Below, one piece after another: positions 46,314-55,348 of a stretch of DNA of 64,000 bases. The stretch's first letter is position 1, and each line of letters opens with the position of its first letter. Source of the stretch: an uncultured Pseudomonadota bacterium. GTDB taxonomy: Bacteria; Pseudomonadota; Gammaproteobacteria; Steroidobacterales; Woeseiaceae. A program made the position numbers and the translations under genes. A model generated the notes under the pieces. It did no database searches and was not told the DNA's origin. It was given only the letters and a program-made list of their open reading frames with translations. The stretch covers positions 124,001-188,000 of the forward strand of contig CAJXJW010000002.1 of NCBI GenBank assembly GCA_913055625.1. The letters are read 5' to 3'.

Positions 46314-47506
46314 AGACCCAGGTCGTCATCATCGGCGCGGGACCGGCCGGCCTGCTGCTCGGCCACCTGTTGCGGCAGGCAAACGTCGACGCGCTCATCG
46401 TCGAGCGCCAGAGCCGCGCGCACGTCGAGGGCCGGATTCGTGCCGGCGTGCTCGAGGACACGACCACGAACCTTCTCCGGCGGCTCGGCCTCGACGAGCG
46501 CCTGCAGCGTGAGGGGCTGCCGCACACCGGCTTCAGCCTCGCCGATGGCGGGCGCCTGATCCGCATCGACGTCCTGAAACACACGGGTCGCCCGGTCACC
46601 GTGTACGGCCAGACGGAAGTGACGCAGGACCTGATCAAGGCCGCGCCGGAACGGGGGATCGACATCCTGTGGGAGGCGAGCGACGTGGCACTGCACGACG
46701 TCGACACGGCGGCGCCGTACGTGACGTTCCAGGAGGGCGGCAACGCCCGTCGCATCGACGCGCGATTCGTGGCCGGTTGCGACGGCTTCCACGGGCCGTC
46801 GCGAAAGGCGGTTCCGGCCTCGGCCGGCAAGCACTTCGAGCGCGTGTACCCGTTCGGCTGGCTCGGCATCCTGGCCGATGTTCCGCCGTGCAACGACGAG
46901 CTGATCTATGCCAATCACCCGCGCGGCTTCGCGCTGGCTTCGATGCGCTCGCCGACACGGAGCCGCTACTACGTGCAGGTGTCGATGGACGAGCGGGTCG
47001 AGGACTGGCCGGACGACCGGCTATGGAACGAACTGGAAACACGGCTCGGCGCCGAGGTCGCCCCGCACATTACGCGCGGCCCCGCGCTCGAGAAGTCGAT
47101 CGCTCCGCTGCGCTCGTACGTTTTCGAGCCCATGCGCCATGGCAGCCTGTTCCTCGCAGGCGATGCGGCACATATCGTGCCGCCGACCGGCGCGAAAGGC
47201 CTGAACCTCGCTGCATCGGATGTCGCCTACCTGTCCGACGCGCTGATCGAATACTTCCGTGACGGCAAGACCGGGGGCATTGATGCCTACTCGGAACGGG
47301 CGCTAGCCCGGGTGTGGAAATCGGAACGCTTCTCCTGGCAACTCACGAAGCTGATGCACCGTTTCCCGGACGATGGGCCGTTCGAGCGGCGCATGCAGGT
47401 CGCCGAGCTGGAATACATCGCATCCAGCGATGCGGCGCAGAAAAGCATCGCCGAGAATTACGTCGGACTGCCGCTCCAGGCGGACGTCGCAAGGCGCTGC
47501 CAATGA
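46310..47506 (+). CDS. pobA: 4-Hydroxybenzoate 3-monooxygenase (PobA)
   Basis: This 398-aa flavin monooxygenase starts at a GTG that overlaps the AKR stop; the longer frame from 45827 runs antiphase through the AKR gene. The FAD dinucleotide motif is VVIIGAGPAGLLLGH, followed by ERQSRAHVEGRIRAGVLED, the DG segment CDGFHGPSR and LFLAGDAAHIVPPTGAKGLN. The 'LALASMRSPTRSRYYVQ'-like stretch (here FALASMRSPTRSRYYVQ) holds the substrate-binding Tyr and Arg of PHBH. It makes protocatechuate from 4-hydroxybenzoate using NAD(P)H and oxygen, and feeds LigAB in the same operon. Confidence 0.94.
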   Translation: MKTQVVIIGAGPAGLLLGHLLRQANVDALIVERQSRAHVEGRIRAGVLEDTTTNLLRRLGLDERLQREGLPHTGFSLADGGRLIRIDVLKHTGRPVTVYGQTEVTQDLIKAAPERGIDILWEASDVALHDVDTAAPYVTFQEGGNARRIDARFVAGCDGFHGPSRKAVPASAGKHFERVYPFGWLGILADVPPCNDELIYANHPRGFALASMRSPTRSRYYVQVSMDERVEDWPDDRLWNELETRLGAEVAPHITRGPALEKSIAPLRSYVFEPMRHGSLFLAGDAAHIVPPTGAKGLNLAASDVAYLSDALIEYFRDGKTGGIDAYSERALARVWKSERFSWQLTKLMHRFPDDGPFERRMQVAELEYIASSDAAQKSIAENYVGLPLQADVARRCQ

Positions 47507-47546
47507 CCGGCCGCTACCGGAGCATGCGAATCCCCCGTTGAAAGGG

Positions 47547-47567
47547 TACATTGACGTCGGCAATGTA
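47547..47567. promoter_or_regulatory. Inverted repeat upstream of the DUF1080/GMC operon
   Basis: TACATTG and CAATGTA are perfect 7-bp arms separated by ACGTCGG, 32 bp before the DUF1080 ATG and 41 bp after pobA. It may be an operator of a new transcription unit. Confidence 0.45.
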
Positions 47568-47598
47568 GCGGCCCGCCCGGGCCTGCAAAGGGGGATCA

Positions 47599-48297
47599 AT
47601 GAACTGGAATCGCCAGGCCAGCGTGCTGTTCGCAATGGCAATCGCCGGCGCCTCGCACGGCGCGGAAACCAATACGCTGTCGCGGGCGGAGGCCGACGCC
47701 GGCTGGACGCTGCTGTTCGACGGCAAGTCGATGAGCGAGTGGCGCTCCTACGGCCGCGAGGATCTTGCTGGCGGCTGGCGCATCGACGGCGATGCGTTCG
47801 TGCTCGCGGAAGCCGGCGCCGGCGACATCGTCACGCGCGCCGAGTACGAGAACTTCGAACTCATGCTCGACTGGCGCATCTCCGAGGGTGGCAACAGCGG
47901 CATCTTCATCCTGGCGGCCGAGGCCGACGAGCCGATCTATTTCAGCGCGCCGGAAATCCAGATTCTCGACGACGAGCGCCACAGCGACCGCGAGATCGAC
48001 TCGCACCGGTCCGGCTCGTTGTACGACATGGTCGCGTCGCACCCGTCGGCGCGCAAGCCGGCCGGCGAGTGGAACACGGTCCGGATCCGTCTCGATGATG
48101 GACTGCTCGCCGTCTGGCAGAACGGCGTGCCGACGGCGACGATTGTCATCGGCTCATCGACATGGAATACCTTACTCGAGAACAGCAAGTTCGCCGACTG
48201 GAAGCGCTTCGGCGCGAGCAGCCGCGGGCACATCGGCCTGCAGGATCACGGCGACAAGGTCTGGTTCCGCAACCTGAAGATCCGGGCGCTCGACTGA
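47599..48297 (+). CDS. Secreted DUF1080 protein (3-keto-disaccharide hydrolase domain)
   Basis: This 232-aa protein has a signal peptide (MNWNRQASVLFAMAIAGASH) and a single concanavalin-like DUF1080 domain. It shows GWTLLFDGKSMSEWRSYG, FELMLDWRISEGGNSGIF, PEIQILDDERHSDREIDS and HIGLQDHGDKVWFRNLKIR. Members hydrolyse or lyse 3-keto-glycosides after oxidation by a GMC or Gfo/Idh partner. The next two genes encode a GMC oxidoreductase and its Tat-exported small subunit, which supports that chemistry in the periplasm. The stop overlaps the GMC start codon (TGATG). The target glycoside is unknown. Confidence 0.85.
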   Translation: MNWNRQASVLFAMAIAGASHGAETNTLSRAEADAGWTLLFDGKSMSEWRSYGREDLAGGWRIDGDAFVLAEAGAGDIVTRAEYENFELMLDWRISEGGNSGIFILAAEADEPIYFSAPEIQILDDERHSDREIDSHRSGSLYDMVASHPSARKPAGEWNTVRIRLDDGLLAVWQNGVPTATIVIGSSTWNTLLENSKFADWKRFGASSRGHIGLQDHGDKVWFRNLKIRALD

Positions 48298-49976
48298 TGG
48301 CGGCCGAGCATCCGGATGTTGTCGTGGTGGGCTCCGGCGCCGGCGGCGCAATGGCGGCCTACGTGCTGACGCAGGCGGGGCATCGTGTGCTGATGCTCGA
48401 GGCCGGCCGGGACTACGATCCGAAGACCGAGACGCCGATGTTCCAAACGAGCGCGGATGCCCCGCTGCTGGGCGCGGGCACGCCGGACAAGAATTTCGGT
48501 TACTTCGATGCGACCGTCGACGGCGGCTGGCAGGTGCCCGGCGAGCCGTACACGACCGCGGAAGGCAGCGAGTTCCTGTGGTGGCGTTCGCGCATGCTCG
48601 GCGGCCGCACGAATCACTGGGGCCGCTACTCGCTCCGATTCAGCGAACACGACTTCAAGGGGTATTCGCGCGACGGCCTCGGCGCGGACTGGCCGTTCGA
48701 CTACGAGGAACTCGCGCCCTGGTACGACCGCACCGAGGCGCTGGTCGGGGTGTGCGGCGCGAACACCGGCCACCCGGACATGCCGGACTCGTCGCCCGGC
48801 GTGCTGCAGCCGCCGCCGAAGGCGCGGGTGCCGGAGCTGCTGATCGCGGCGGCAGCGCAGAAGCTCGGCATCGCCGCCGCGCCGATGCACCGCGCGGTGC
48901 TGACCCGGCCGCTCGACGATCGCGCGCCTTGCTTCTGGGCGACGCCCTGCGGCCACGGATGTTCCATCGGCGCGGCGTTCCAGACGACCACGTCCCTGCT
49001 GCCACTCGCGAGAAAGACCGGCCTCCTCACGATCCGCACCGACGCGATGGTGAGCGCGGTCGACGTCGATGCGCACGGCAAGGTGACCGCCGTTCGTTAC
49101 GTGAACCGGAAAACCGGAAAAACGGAGTCCGTGAGCGGCCGTGCGGTCGTACTCGCGGCAAGCGCCTGCGAATCGGCGCGGATACTCCTGAACTCGCGCA
49201 ACGAGCGCTTCCCGAACGGTGTCGCGAATTCCAGCGGGCAGGTCGGCCGCAACCTGATGGACTCGACGGGCGCCGGCCTCGGCGCGATGATCCCGGCGCT
49301 CGTCGGCCGCCCGCGCTACAACGAGGACGGGCACACGGCGAACCACATCTTCATTCCGTGGTGGGGCCACGAGCAGCAGGCGAAGGGCGAGCTCGACTTC
49401 CCGCGCGGCTATCACCTGGAGATCGGCTCGGGCTTCGATGCGCCGAACGCCTGGACCGGCGCTGGCGTGCAGGGTTACGGCACGGCGCTCAAGAGGCGGG
49501 TGCGCGAAACCTACGGCGCGGGTGTCTACTTCGCGTTGCGCGGCGAGATGCTGCCGAACCGAGATTGCTACATGGACATCGACGACGACGTGCGCGACAA
49601 GTGGGGCATCCCGGTGCCGCGCTTCCACTGGCGCTGGGCGGAGCACGAGCTCAACCAGGTGGCGCACGGGTTGACCACGATGAAAGCGCTGATCGAGACG
49701 ATGGGCGGCGAAGCACCGGCGCTGCCGTCGCCGGAAGCGGCGATTCGGAAGGGCGGCGAGATTATCCACGAGGTCGGCACGACGCGCATGGGCACGTCGC
49801 GGAAGGACTCGGTCACCGACCAGTGGGGCAAGGCGTGGGACCTCAGCAACCTGTACGTGACCGACGGCGGCGTGTTCGCGTCGAACCCGCACAAGAACTG
49901 CACGCTGACGCTGATGACGCTCGCGATGCGCAACGCGGATTACCTGGCGGGCGAACTGACAAAGGGGGCAGCGTGA
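48297..49976 (+). CDS. GMC-family oxidoreductase, probable periplasmic sugar/glycoside 3-dehydrogenase large subunit
   Basis: This 559-aa flavoprotein starts at the ATG overlapping the DUF1080 stop. FAD binds at VVVVGSGAGGAMAAYVL (G12-x-G14-x-x-G17) and LEAGRDYD. The GMC signature region is WWRSRMLGGRTNHWGRYSLR, and the C-terminal active-site segment FASNPHKNCTLTLMTLAMR contains the His/Asn pair. There is no signal peptide of its own; such subunits are exported as passengers of the Tat-signalled small subunit, which is encoded next. It belongs to the gluconate/glucoside dehydrogenase branch, which passes electrons to cytochrome c. No cytochrome gene is adjacent. Confidence 0.88.
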   Translation: MAAEHPDVVVVGSGAGGAMAAYVLTQAGHRVLMLEAGRDYDPKTETPMFQTSADAPLLGAGTPDKNFGYFDATVDGGWQVPGEPYTTAEGSEFLWWRSRMLGGRTNHWGRYSLRFSEHDFKGYSRDGLGADWPFDYEELAPWYDRTEALVGVCGANTGHPDMPDSSPGVLQPPPKARVPELLIAAAAQKLGIAAAPMHRAVLTRPLDDRAPCFWATPCGHGCSIGAAFQTTTSLLPLARKTGLLTIRTDAMVSAVDVDAHGKVTAVRYVNRKTGKTESVSGRAVVLAASACESARILLNSRNERFPNGVANSSGQVGRNLMDSTGAGLGAMIPALVGRPRYNEDGHTANHIFIPWWGHEQQAKGELDFPRGYHLEIGSGFDAPNAWTGAGVQGYGTALKRRVRETYGAGVYFALRGEMLPNRDCYMDIDDDVRDKWGIPVPRFHWRWAEHELNQVAHGLTTMKALIETMGGEAPALPSPEAAIRKGGEIIHEVGTTRMGTSRKDSVTDQWGKAWDLSNLYVTDGGVFASNPHKNCTLTLMTLAMRNADYLAGELTKGAA

Positions 49977-50707
49977 TGAGCAAGCAAGGACGGGATCGCC
50001 TGCCGCGCATCACCCGCCGCGAGTCGCTGAAGTGGTTCGGCATGGTGCTCGCCGGCAACGCGCTGACGCCGTACCCGGCCGATGCCGCGGCATCCGTCGT
50101 GGTCGGCGACGACCACTGGCCGATGCTGAAGCTCGCGCCGGTGACGGCGCCCGGTTACGGGCAGGACCCGGACCTCGTGGCGATGACGGCCGGACCCTGG
50201 CCGAGGACGCTGTCGGCCGGCGAACTGGACATCGTCCGGCTCGTCGCCGGCATTCTCGTGCCACGCGAGGGCGACGTGCCGTCGGCCGCCGAACTGCAGG
50301 TTGAAGACGTCGTTGACGAGTGGGTCAGCGCACCTTACGAGGCGCAGCAACGCGACCGTGTGCCGATCGTGTCCTTGCTGATCTGGCTCGACGCCGAATC
50401 GGAACGCCGTTTCGATCAGCGGTTCGTCGATGCCACCGACGCACAGCGCGTGGCGATCATCGACGACATCGCCTGGCTCGATGCGCAGGAAATCTATCGG
50501 CGGCCGGCCCAGGCGTTCGATCGTCTGCGGTCCGTCATCGTGGCTGCGTTCTACTGCACGCCCGAGGGCAGTGCGGACCTCGGCTACCTGGGCGGCAAAG
50601 CCATCGCCGGCGACTACCCCGGGCCGACCGCGGAAGCCCTTCGCCACCTGGCGGGCGTGCTGGCGTCGCTCGGGCTCGAGGCCTGGGTCGACCCGGCCGC
50701 CGGCTGA
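49976..50707 (+). CDS. Gluconate 2-dehydrogenase subunit 3-like protein with Tat signal
   Basis: This 243-aa protein starts at the ATG overlapping the GMC stop. The N-terminus RITRRESLKWFGMVLAGNAL has a twin-arginine motif (R14, R15) and a hydrophobic h-region, followed by the subunit-3 domain (TLSAGELDIVRLVAGILVPR, then DVVDEWVSAPY and LGYLGGKAIAGDYPGP). It probably escorts the GMC subunit through the Tat pore and stabilises it in the periplasm. The large open frame that extends back to 48578 is a shadow of the GMC gene. Confidence 0.85.
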   Translation: MSKQGRDRLPRITRRESLKWFGMVLAGNALTPYPADAAASVVVGDDHWPMLKLAPVTAPGYGQDPDLVAMTAGPWPRTLSAGELDIVRLVAGILVPREGDVPSAAELQVEDVVDEWVSAPYEAQQRDRVPIVSLLIWLDAESERRFDQRFVDATDAQRVAIIDDIAWLDAQEIYRRPAQAFDRLRSVIVAAFYCTPEGSADLGYLGGKAIAGDYPGPTAEALRHLAGVLASLGLEAWVDPAAG

Positions 50708-50766
50708 GCGTCGGGCAGGGCGCCGGGTGGCCCCGCATCGCGTCCTGTGCCGGGAATGTATATAAA

Positions 50767-50781
50767 TACGAATCATTCTCA
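50767..50781. promoter_or_regulatory. Fur box upstream of a TonB receptor
   Basis: TACGAATCATTCTCA is a 7-1-7 repeat with the GAAT-N-ATTC core also seen at 22494. It lies in an AT-rich stretch (TATATAAATACG) about 105 bp before the TonB receptor ATG, so iron would repress this receptor. Confidence 0.65.
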
Positions 50782-50885
50782 GTTGCATTTCGATCAAGAT
50801 TCCCCTAGGCTCCGGGAAACGCTGGTCGCGCCCGCCTCGCAGACGCGGCACCGCCGACAACCCGTGTTTTCCGAGACTGCCGCCA

Positions 50886-52874
50886 ATGCGCAAAAGCCCC
50901 TGGTTCCTGCCTGTCCTGTCCGCGATCGCCATCGGCGCTGCCCACGCCGACGAGCCCACCGCCACCGCCGACGCTGACGACGTCGCACCGATCGACAACG
51001 TGCTCGTCATCGGCGAGCGCCGGGAGCCGGGCAACATGATCGTCACGGGCGACGATCTCGCGCTGCGCCAGGCGTCGAGCCTCGAGGACATCTTCGCCGA
51101 CGAATCCTCCGTCGCGGTCGGCGGTGGCTCTTCGACCGCGCAGAAGATCTACGTGCGCGGGTTCGAAGACGTCATGCTGAACGTGACGATTGATGGCGCG
51201 CAGAGCCCCGGCGAGCTCTACCACCACCAGGCCCGCGTGCAGCTCGAACCCGAATTCATTCGTGCGATCGAACTCGATGCCGGCGCCGGCGTTGCCACCA
51301 ATGGCTCCGGCGCCCTGACCGGCGCGCTCCGCGCGACGCTGGTCACCGCTGACGACATGTTGCGCGACGGGCAGGATCTCGGCGCGATGATGAAGGCAGG
51401 TGGCATCTACAACGGCGACGACGGCAGCCGCTACTCGGCGGCGGCCTACGGTCGCCTGGGCGAAAATACCGGCCTGATCCTCGCCGTGACGAAGGAAGAC
51501 CGCGACGAGTACGAGGACGGCAACGGCACGCTGCAGGAGGCAACGCCGTTCGAGCACCTGCATGCGTTCGCGAAACTCGACGGCGGCACCGGCGCGCACG
51601 AATACAGCGTGACGCTCGAATCGCTGGCCGACGACGCGACGACCTACGAGCGCCCGAACCTGACGAACTTCTCGGGCGCCTACCAGCTCTCCGACCAGGA
51701 AATGAACCGTGAAACGGGTGTCGTCAACTACGCGTACCGTCCCGGCAGCGACGCCGTCGACCTCGCGGTCACCGTGTTTGCGAACACGACGGACTTCCGC
51801 GTCCAGCGCCTGAACGCCGACATCATCTACGGCGAGGGCGATTTCGACAGCACGGGCTTCGACGTGCGCAACACGTCCGTCGCCGGCGCGCACGCACTGA
51901 CTTACGGGTTGGACTTCCGGGCGGACGAATTGAACTCGGCCCAGAACGCGACGCCGCCCTTCGCGTGGGGCGACACGCGCCAGGAGGCGCAGGTTGTCGG
52001 CGCCTACGTGCAGGACAACTGGACGCTCACCGACCGGGTCGCCGTCACCGTGGGACTCCGCTACGACGACTACACGCTGGAAGGCACCGGCGGCGTCAGC
52101 GAAGGCGTGGACATCAGCGACGACGGCCTGAGCCCGAACATCGGCGTGAGCTGGGAGGCCGTCGACGGCCTGACGTTCAGCGCGACCTGGGCACAGGCTT
52201 TTCGCGGCGTCGCGATCCGGGAGGCCTTCTTCAGCGGCCTCTACGTGCACGACGGCAGCCTCGAATCCGAGACTGCCGACAACGCCGAGCTGAGCGTCGC
52301 GTGGGAACGCGGACCGCTGCACGTGGCGGCAACAGTCTACCGGCAGAATATAGAGAACTTCATCGACACCGAGTACGTCGGCGGAGCAGTCTGGGGCTAC
52401 TGGCGCAACATCGGGGATGCCGAAGTCGAGGGCTACGAGCTGGAGGTCGGTTTCGAGACCGAGACCTACCGCGCAACGGCCGGGGTCTGGGAGGCCGACA
52501 ACAGCCTGGACGGCGAACCGCTGGCGGACAGCAACATGGGTCTCGGCACGTCGATTGGCCGGACCTGGCTCGGCAAGTACACGTACTTCGGTGCCCGGAA
52601 CTTCACCGCCGGCACGCAGATGCGCTACGTGGAAGCCGAGCCGAACAGTGTCGCACCGAGCGCGCCGGCCAAGGGCTCCTACTTCGTCGCGGACGCGTAC
52701 GTCGACTGGTCGCCAACCGATGCCTTCACGCTGGCGCTCGCCGTCAACAACCTGACTGACGAGTTCTACTACGACCACGCCACGTACACGTGGCTCGGCG
52801 GCAACGCGAATACCTACGTGGGTTACCCGGCGGTCGGCCGCGAGGTCGTGGCGTCGCTGGCCTACCGGTTCTAG
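50886..52874 (+). CDS. TonB-dependent receptor, iron regulated
   Basis: This 662-aa protein has a signal peptide (WFLPVLSAIAIGAAHA), a TonB-box-like IDNVLVIGERRE at about residues 36-47 and a plug (about 50-150) with STAQKIYVRGFEDVMLNVTI and GVATNGSGALTGALRATLVT. The barrel ends in VVASLAYRF. The plug reading YHHQARVQLEPEFIRAIEL resembles receptors for small iron chelates or heme, but FRAP/NPNL heme motifs are not evident. The Fur-like box upstream supports iron uptake. It is encoded after the GMC operon but with its own promoter region. Confidence 0.92.
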   Translation: MRKSPWFLPVLSAIAIGAAHADEPTATADADDVAPIDNVLVIGERREPGNMIVTGDDLALRQASSLEDIFADESSVAVGGGSSTAQKIYVRGFEDVMLNVTIDGAQSPGELYHHQARVQLEPEFIRAIELDAGAGVATNGSGALTGALRATLVTADDMLRDGQDLGAMMKAGGIYNGDDGSRYSAAAYGRLGENTGLILAVTKEDRDEYEDGNGTLQEATPFEHLHAFAKLDGGTGAHEYSVTLESLADDATTYERPNLTNFSGAYQLSDQEMNRETGVVNYAYRPGSDAVDLAVTVFANTTDFRVQRLNADIIYGEGDFDSTGFDVRNTSVAGAHALTYGLDFRADELNSAQNATPPFAWGDTRQEAQVVGAYVQDNWTLTDRVAVTVGLRYDDYTLEGTGGVSEGVDISDDGLSPNIGVSWEAVDGLTFSATWAQAFRGVAIREAFFSGLYVHDGSLESETADNAELSVAWERGPLHVAATVYRQNIENFIDTEYVGGAVWGYWRNIGDAEVEGYELEVGFETETYRATAGVWEADNSLDGEPLADSNMGLGTSIGRTWLGKYTYFGARNFTAGTQMRYVEAEPNSVAPSAPAKGSYFVADAYVDWSPTDAFTLALAVNNLTDEFYYDHATYTWLGGNANTYVGYPAVGREVVASLAYRF

Positions 52875-53042
52875 CGCGCCGGGCCCACGCGCTCCTGGCC
52901 GTCGCCGCCGGTCCCCGAGGTTGCGGTGTCCTCTCCGGGATCACCGAGCCGGGACCGGCGGCGCTCGGCACCTGCGCCGGTGTCCTCGCCGTGACCAGTG
53001 TCACGCCCGCGCGGCTCGCGCTCGGCTATCGTGATGATGGCC

Positions 53043-53768
53043 ATGAAAATCAACAACCTGCTGATGCTCGCGAGCGTGTTGGTGCTGCTCGTCTCGTGCT
53101 GGAACCGCAACGCGTTGCCCGGCGGCATCGAGCTGTTGCCGGACCTCGCCGATGCGCCGCGGCAGACCGCGACGTCCGAGGCGCCGTTCGACCTGCGCTT
53201 CGACGGTCGTGATTACCGGGTCGAGCCGGAGTACGACTACGAACTGCACGGCCTCGTCGTGTCGTTCCGCCACCACGACGGCAACAGCCGCATGCACCTG
53301 CGAGCCGACGACCACCTGAACATGCTCGACGTCTGCGTCGTCTGGGGCAGCAACGCGTCGAACGGCCACCTGCAGGCGTTCGACTTCTGGAACGGCATCT
53401 TCACCTGCAATTTCAAGACGCGCGATCAGGCCGCGTGGGACGCGTTCGACCTCGCCGCCGTGTCCAACAATCACCTGTTGTCGGACGACCCGCTGATCCG
53501 CCGGCAGGTACGGAAGCTCCGCGTCGGCGACCAGATCCGCGTGCGCGGCATGCTGGCGAGCTATGTCAGCGGCAATGGCAGCCGTCGCGGCACGAGCACG
53601 ACCCGGGAGGACACCGGCGACGGCGCTTGCGAAACGATCTACGTCGAATCCTTCGAGAACCTGCGGCCGGCGACGAGCGGCTGGCGAATCTCGTTGTGGA
53701 TATCACTGGCTGTCCTGCTGGCGACTTTGGTGGCGCACTTCGCGCGGCCGTTCAAATCGCGGGTGTGA
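53043..53768 (+). CDS. Predicted lipoprotein with a C-terminal membrane helix, unknown function
   Basis: This protein is 241 aa from the ATG at 53043 (MKINNLLMLASVLVLLVSC, lipobox ending in Cys). ATGs at 53034 and 53037 are equally possible and give the same protein with two or three extra residues. The middle part has conserved-looking YRVEPEYDYELHGLVVSFRH, MLDVCVVWGSNASNG and AVSNNHLLSDDPLIR. A transmembrane segment ends the protein (WISLAVLLATLVAHFA), so the N-terminal Cys may be in a signal anchor rather than lipidated. I do not recognise the family. It is downstream of the TonB receptor and convergent with the symporter gene. Confidence 0.7.
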   Translation: MKINNLLMLASVLVLLVSCWNRNALPGGIELLPDLADAPRQTATSEAPFDLRFDGRDYRVEPEYDYELHGLVVSFRHHDGNSRMHLRADDHLNMLDVCVVWGSNASNGHLQAFDFWNGIFTCNFKTRDQAAWDAFDLAAVSNNHLLSDDPLIRRQVRKLRVGDQIRVRGMLASYVSGNGSRRGTSTTREDTGDGACETIYVESFENLRPATSGWRISLWISLAVLLATLVAHFARPFKSRV

Positions 53769-53779
53769 CGCGACACGAT

Positions 53780-55348
53780 TCAGTCCAGTGCCTTCCCGTC
53801 CTGGTCCCAGACCGTCAGGTTCGCGAGCTCGCGCGGGCGCGCCGGCAGCAGCGACCCCAGCCCGAAGCCGACTGCGAACATCACGAGGTTGCCGATCAGC
53901 CCGGTGTAATAGAGGTCGAACGGAAACAGCAGAGCCTCCGGCAACATCCCGTAACTGGACAGTACCGTCCACGCGGTGAACAGCATCGTGGCGACGATGC
54001 CGGCGCCGACGGCGCGTGCGTCGCCGCGCCGCGTGAGGAAGCCGAGCAGGTACATGCCGAGCAGCCCGCCGCCGAGCAGCGATGCCAGGATCGTGCCGGT
54101 GTCCTGCAAGGTCTTCGTTTCGCTGCGCGCGAGGATGATCGCGCCGCCGATCATGACGAGTGCCGCACCGCCGGCAATCAGCCATGCCACGCGCAGGTAA
54201 TGCCTGTCGTCGCGGCCCCGTACCAGGTGCCGGCGGTAGAGGTCGACGATGCCGACCGTCGAGATCGCGTTGATGCTGGAGTCGAGCGACGACATCGCCG
54301 CTGCCAGCGCGGCGGCGATCAGCAGGCCGGTGATCCCCGGCGGCAGTTCCTGGATGACGAAGTACGGGAGTATCTGCTCCGCCTTGCGCACACCCGACAG
54401 GATCTCGGCCGCCGCATCCGCGGGGAACACCTGGTAAAAGACGAAAAGGCTCGTGCCGAGGAACATGAAGAACGCCCAGGTCGGGATGCTCACGCCGACG
54501 CACACGAGCATGGCCTTGCGCGCTTCGCGCGCCGTCGTCGACGCGCAGTAGCGCTGCACCACGTTCTGGTTGCTGCTGTACTCGGTGAGCCAGGCGGTCA
54601 TCCCGAGCAGCAGCATCATCGTCGCGGTCTTCTCACTCAACGAGAAGCCCCAGGAGACGGGGCTCAATTGCCCGTTCGTGAGCTCGGCAAACGCAAACTT
54701 GTGCTCGGCGACGCCCACGGAAAAGATCTGCGCGAGGCCGCCGGGAAGCTGGTACACGATGACCGTCACGCAGATGATCCCGCCGAGCAGCAGGACGCAG
54801 GTCTGGATGACGTCGGTCCAGATGACCGCCTTGAAGCCGCCGACGACGGTATACGCCGCAACAAACAGGCCGCTGACGAGGATGCACTGCGTCGACGAGA
54901 GCCCGGTCATCTCGTGCACGACCAGCGACACGAGGTACAGGATCAGGCTGACGCGCACGAGTTGCCCGACGATGAACGCGAGCGACGCGTACACGCGGAT
55001 CGACGGGCCGAATCGCCCCTCGAGGTACTCGTACGCCGACGTGATGCGCCCGCGGCGGAAGAACGGCAGGAACACCCACGCCGCGATCAGTACCGCGATC
55101 GGCATGGCCAGGTTCGGCAGGAACCGGAGCCACGCGGTCTTGAACGCGTCCGCGGGGTACGCGAGGAACGTGACCGAGCTGATCGACGTGCCGACCATGC
55201 TGAGGCCGATGACCCAGCCCTTGAACGAGCGGCCGCCGACGAAGTATTCCTCGGTGCTGACGTTGCGGCGCGAGAACCACAGGCCCATCGCCGCCATCGC
55301 GGCGAGGTAGCCCAGCAGGACGGCGATGTCGACCGGGTGCAGGGTCAC
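53780..55348 (-). CDS. Sodium:solute symporter (SSS family)
   Basis: This 522-aa protein starts at a GTG at 55348 overlapping the stop of the lyase gene (GTGA). The start at 55390 would lie deep in that gene. About 13 hydrophobic helices are visible with SSS motifs GRSFKGWVIGLSMVGTSISS, AAYTVVGGFKAVIWTDVIQ and AAALAAAMSSLDSSINAIST (Na2 site Ser residues). It imports a small organic solute with sodium. Coupling with a DHDPS/NanA-family lyase suggests a sugar acid such as a sialic-acid-like or keto-deoxy acid. It has the size and layout of NanT/PutP-type SSS members. Confidence 0.9.
   Translation of the reverse strand: MTLHPVDIAVLLGYLAAMAAMGLWFSRRNVSTEEYFVGGRSFKGWVIGLSMVGTSISSVTFLAYPADAFKTAWLRFLPNLAMPIAVLIAAWVFLPFFRRGRITSAYEYLEGRFGPSIRVYASLAFIVGQLVRVSLILYLVSLVVHEMTGLSSTQCILVSGLFVAAYTVVGGFKAVIWTDVIQTCVLLLGGIICVTVIVYQLPGGLAQIFSVGVAEHKFAFAELTNGQLSPVSWGFSLSEKTATMMLLLGMTAWLTEYSSNQNVVQRYCASTTAREARKAMLVCVGVSIPTWAFFMFLGTSLFVFYQVFPADAAAEILSGVRKAEQILPYFVIQELPPGITGLLIAAALAAAMSSLDSSINAISTVGIVDLYRRHLVRGRDDRHYLRVAWLIAGGAALVMIGGAIILARSETKTLQDTGTILASLLGGGLLGMYLLGFLTRRGDARAVGAGIVATMLFTAWTVLSSYGMLPEALLFPFDLYYTGLIGNLVMFAVGFGLGSLLPARPRELANLTVWDQDGKALD

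Noticed and set aside
50805..52778. 657-codon minus-strand frame antisense to the second Fur-box receptor
   Set aside because: Shadow of a real TonB receptor gene.
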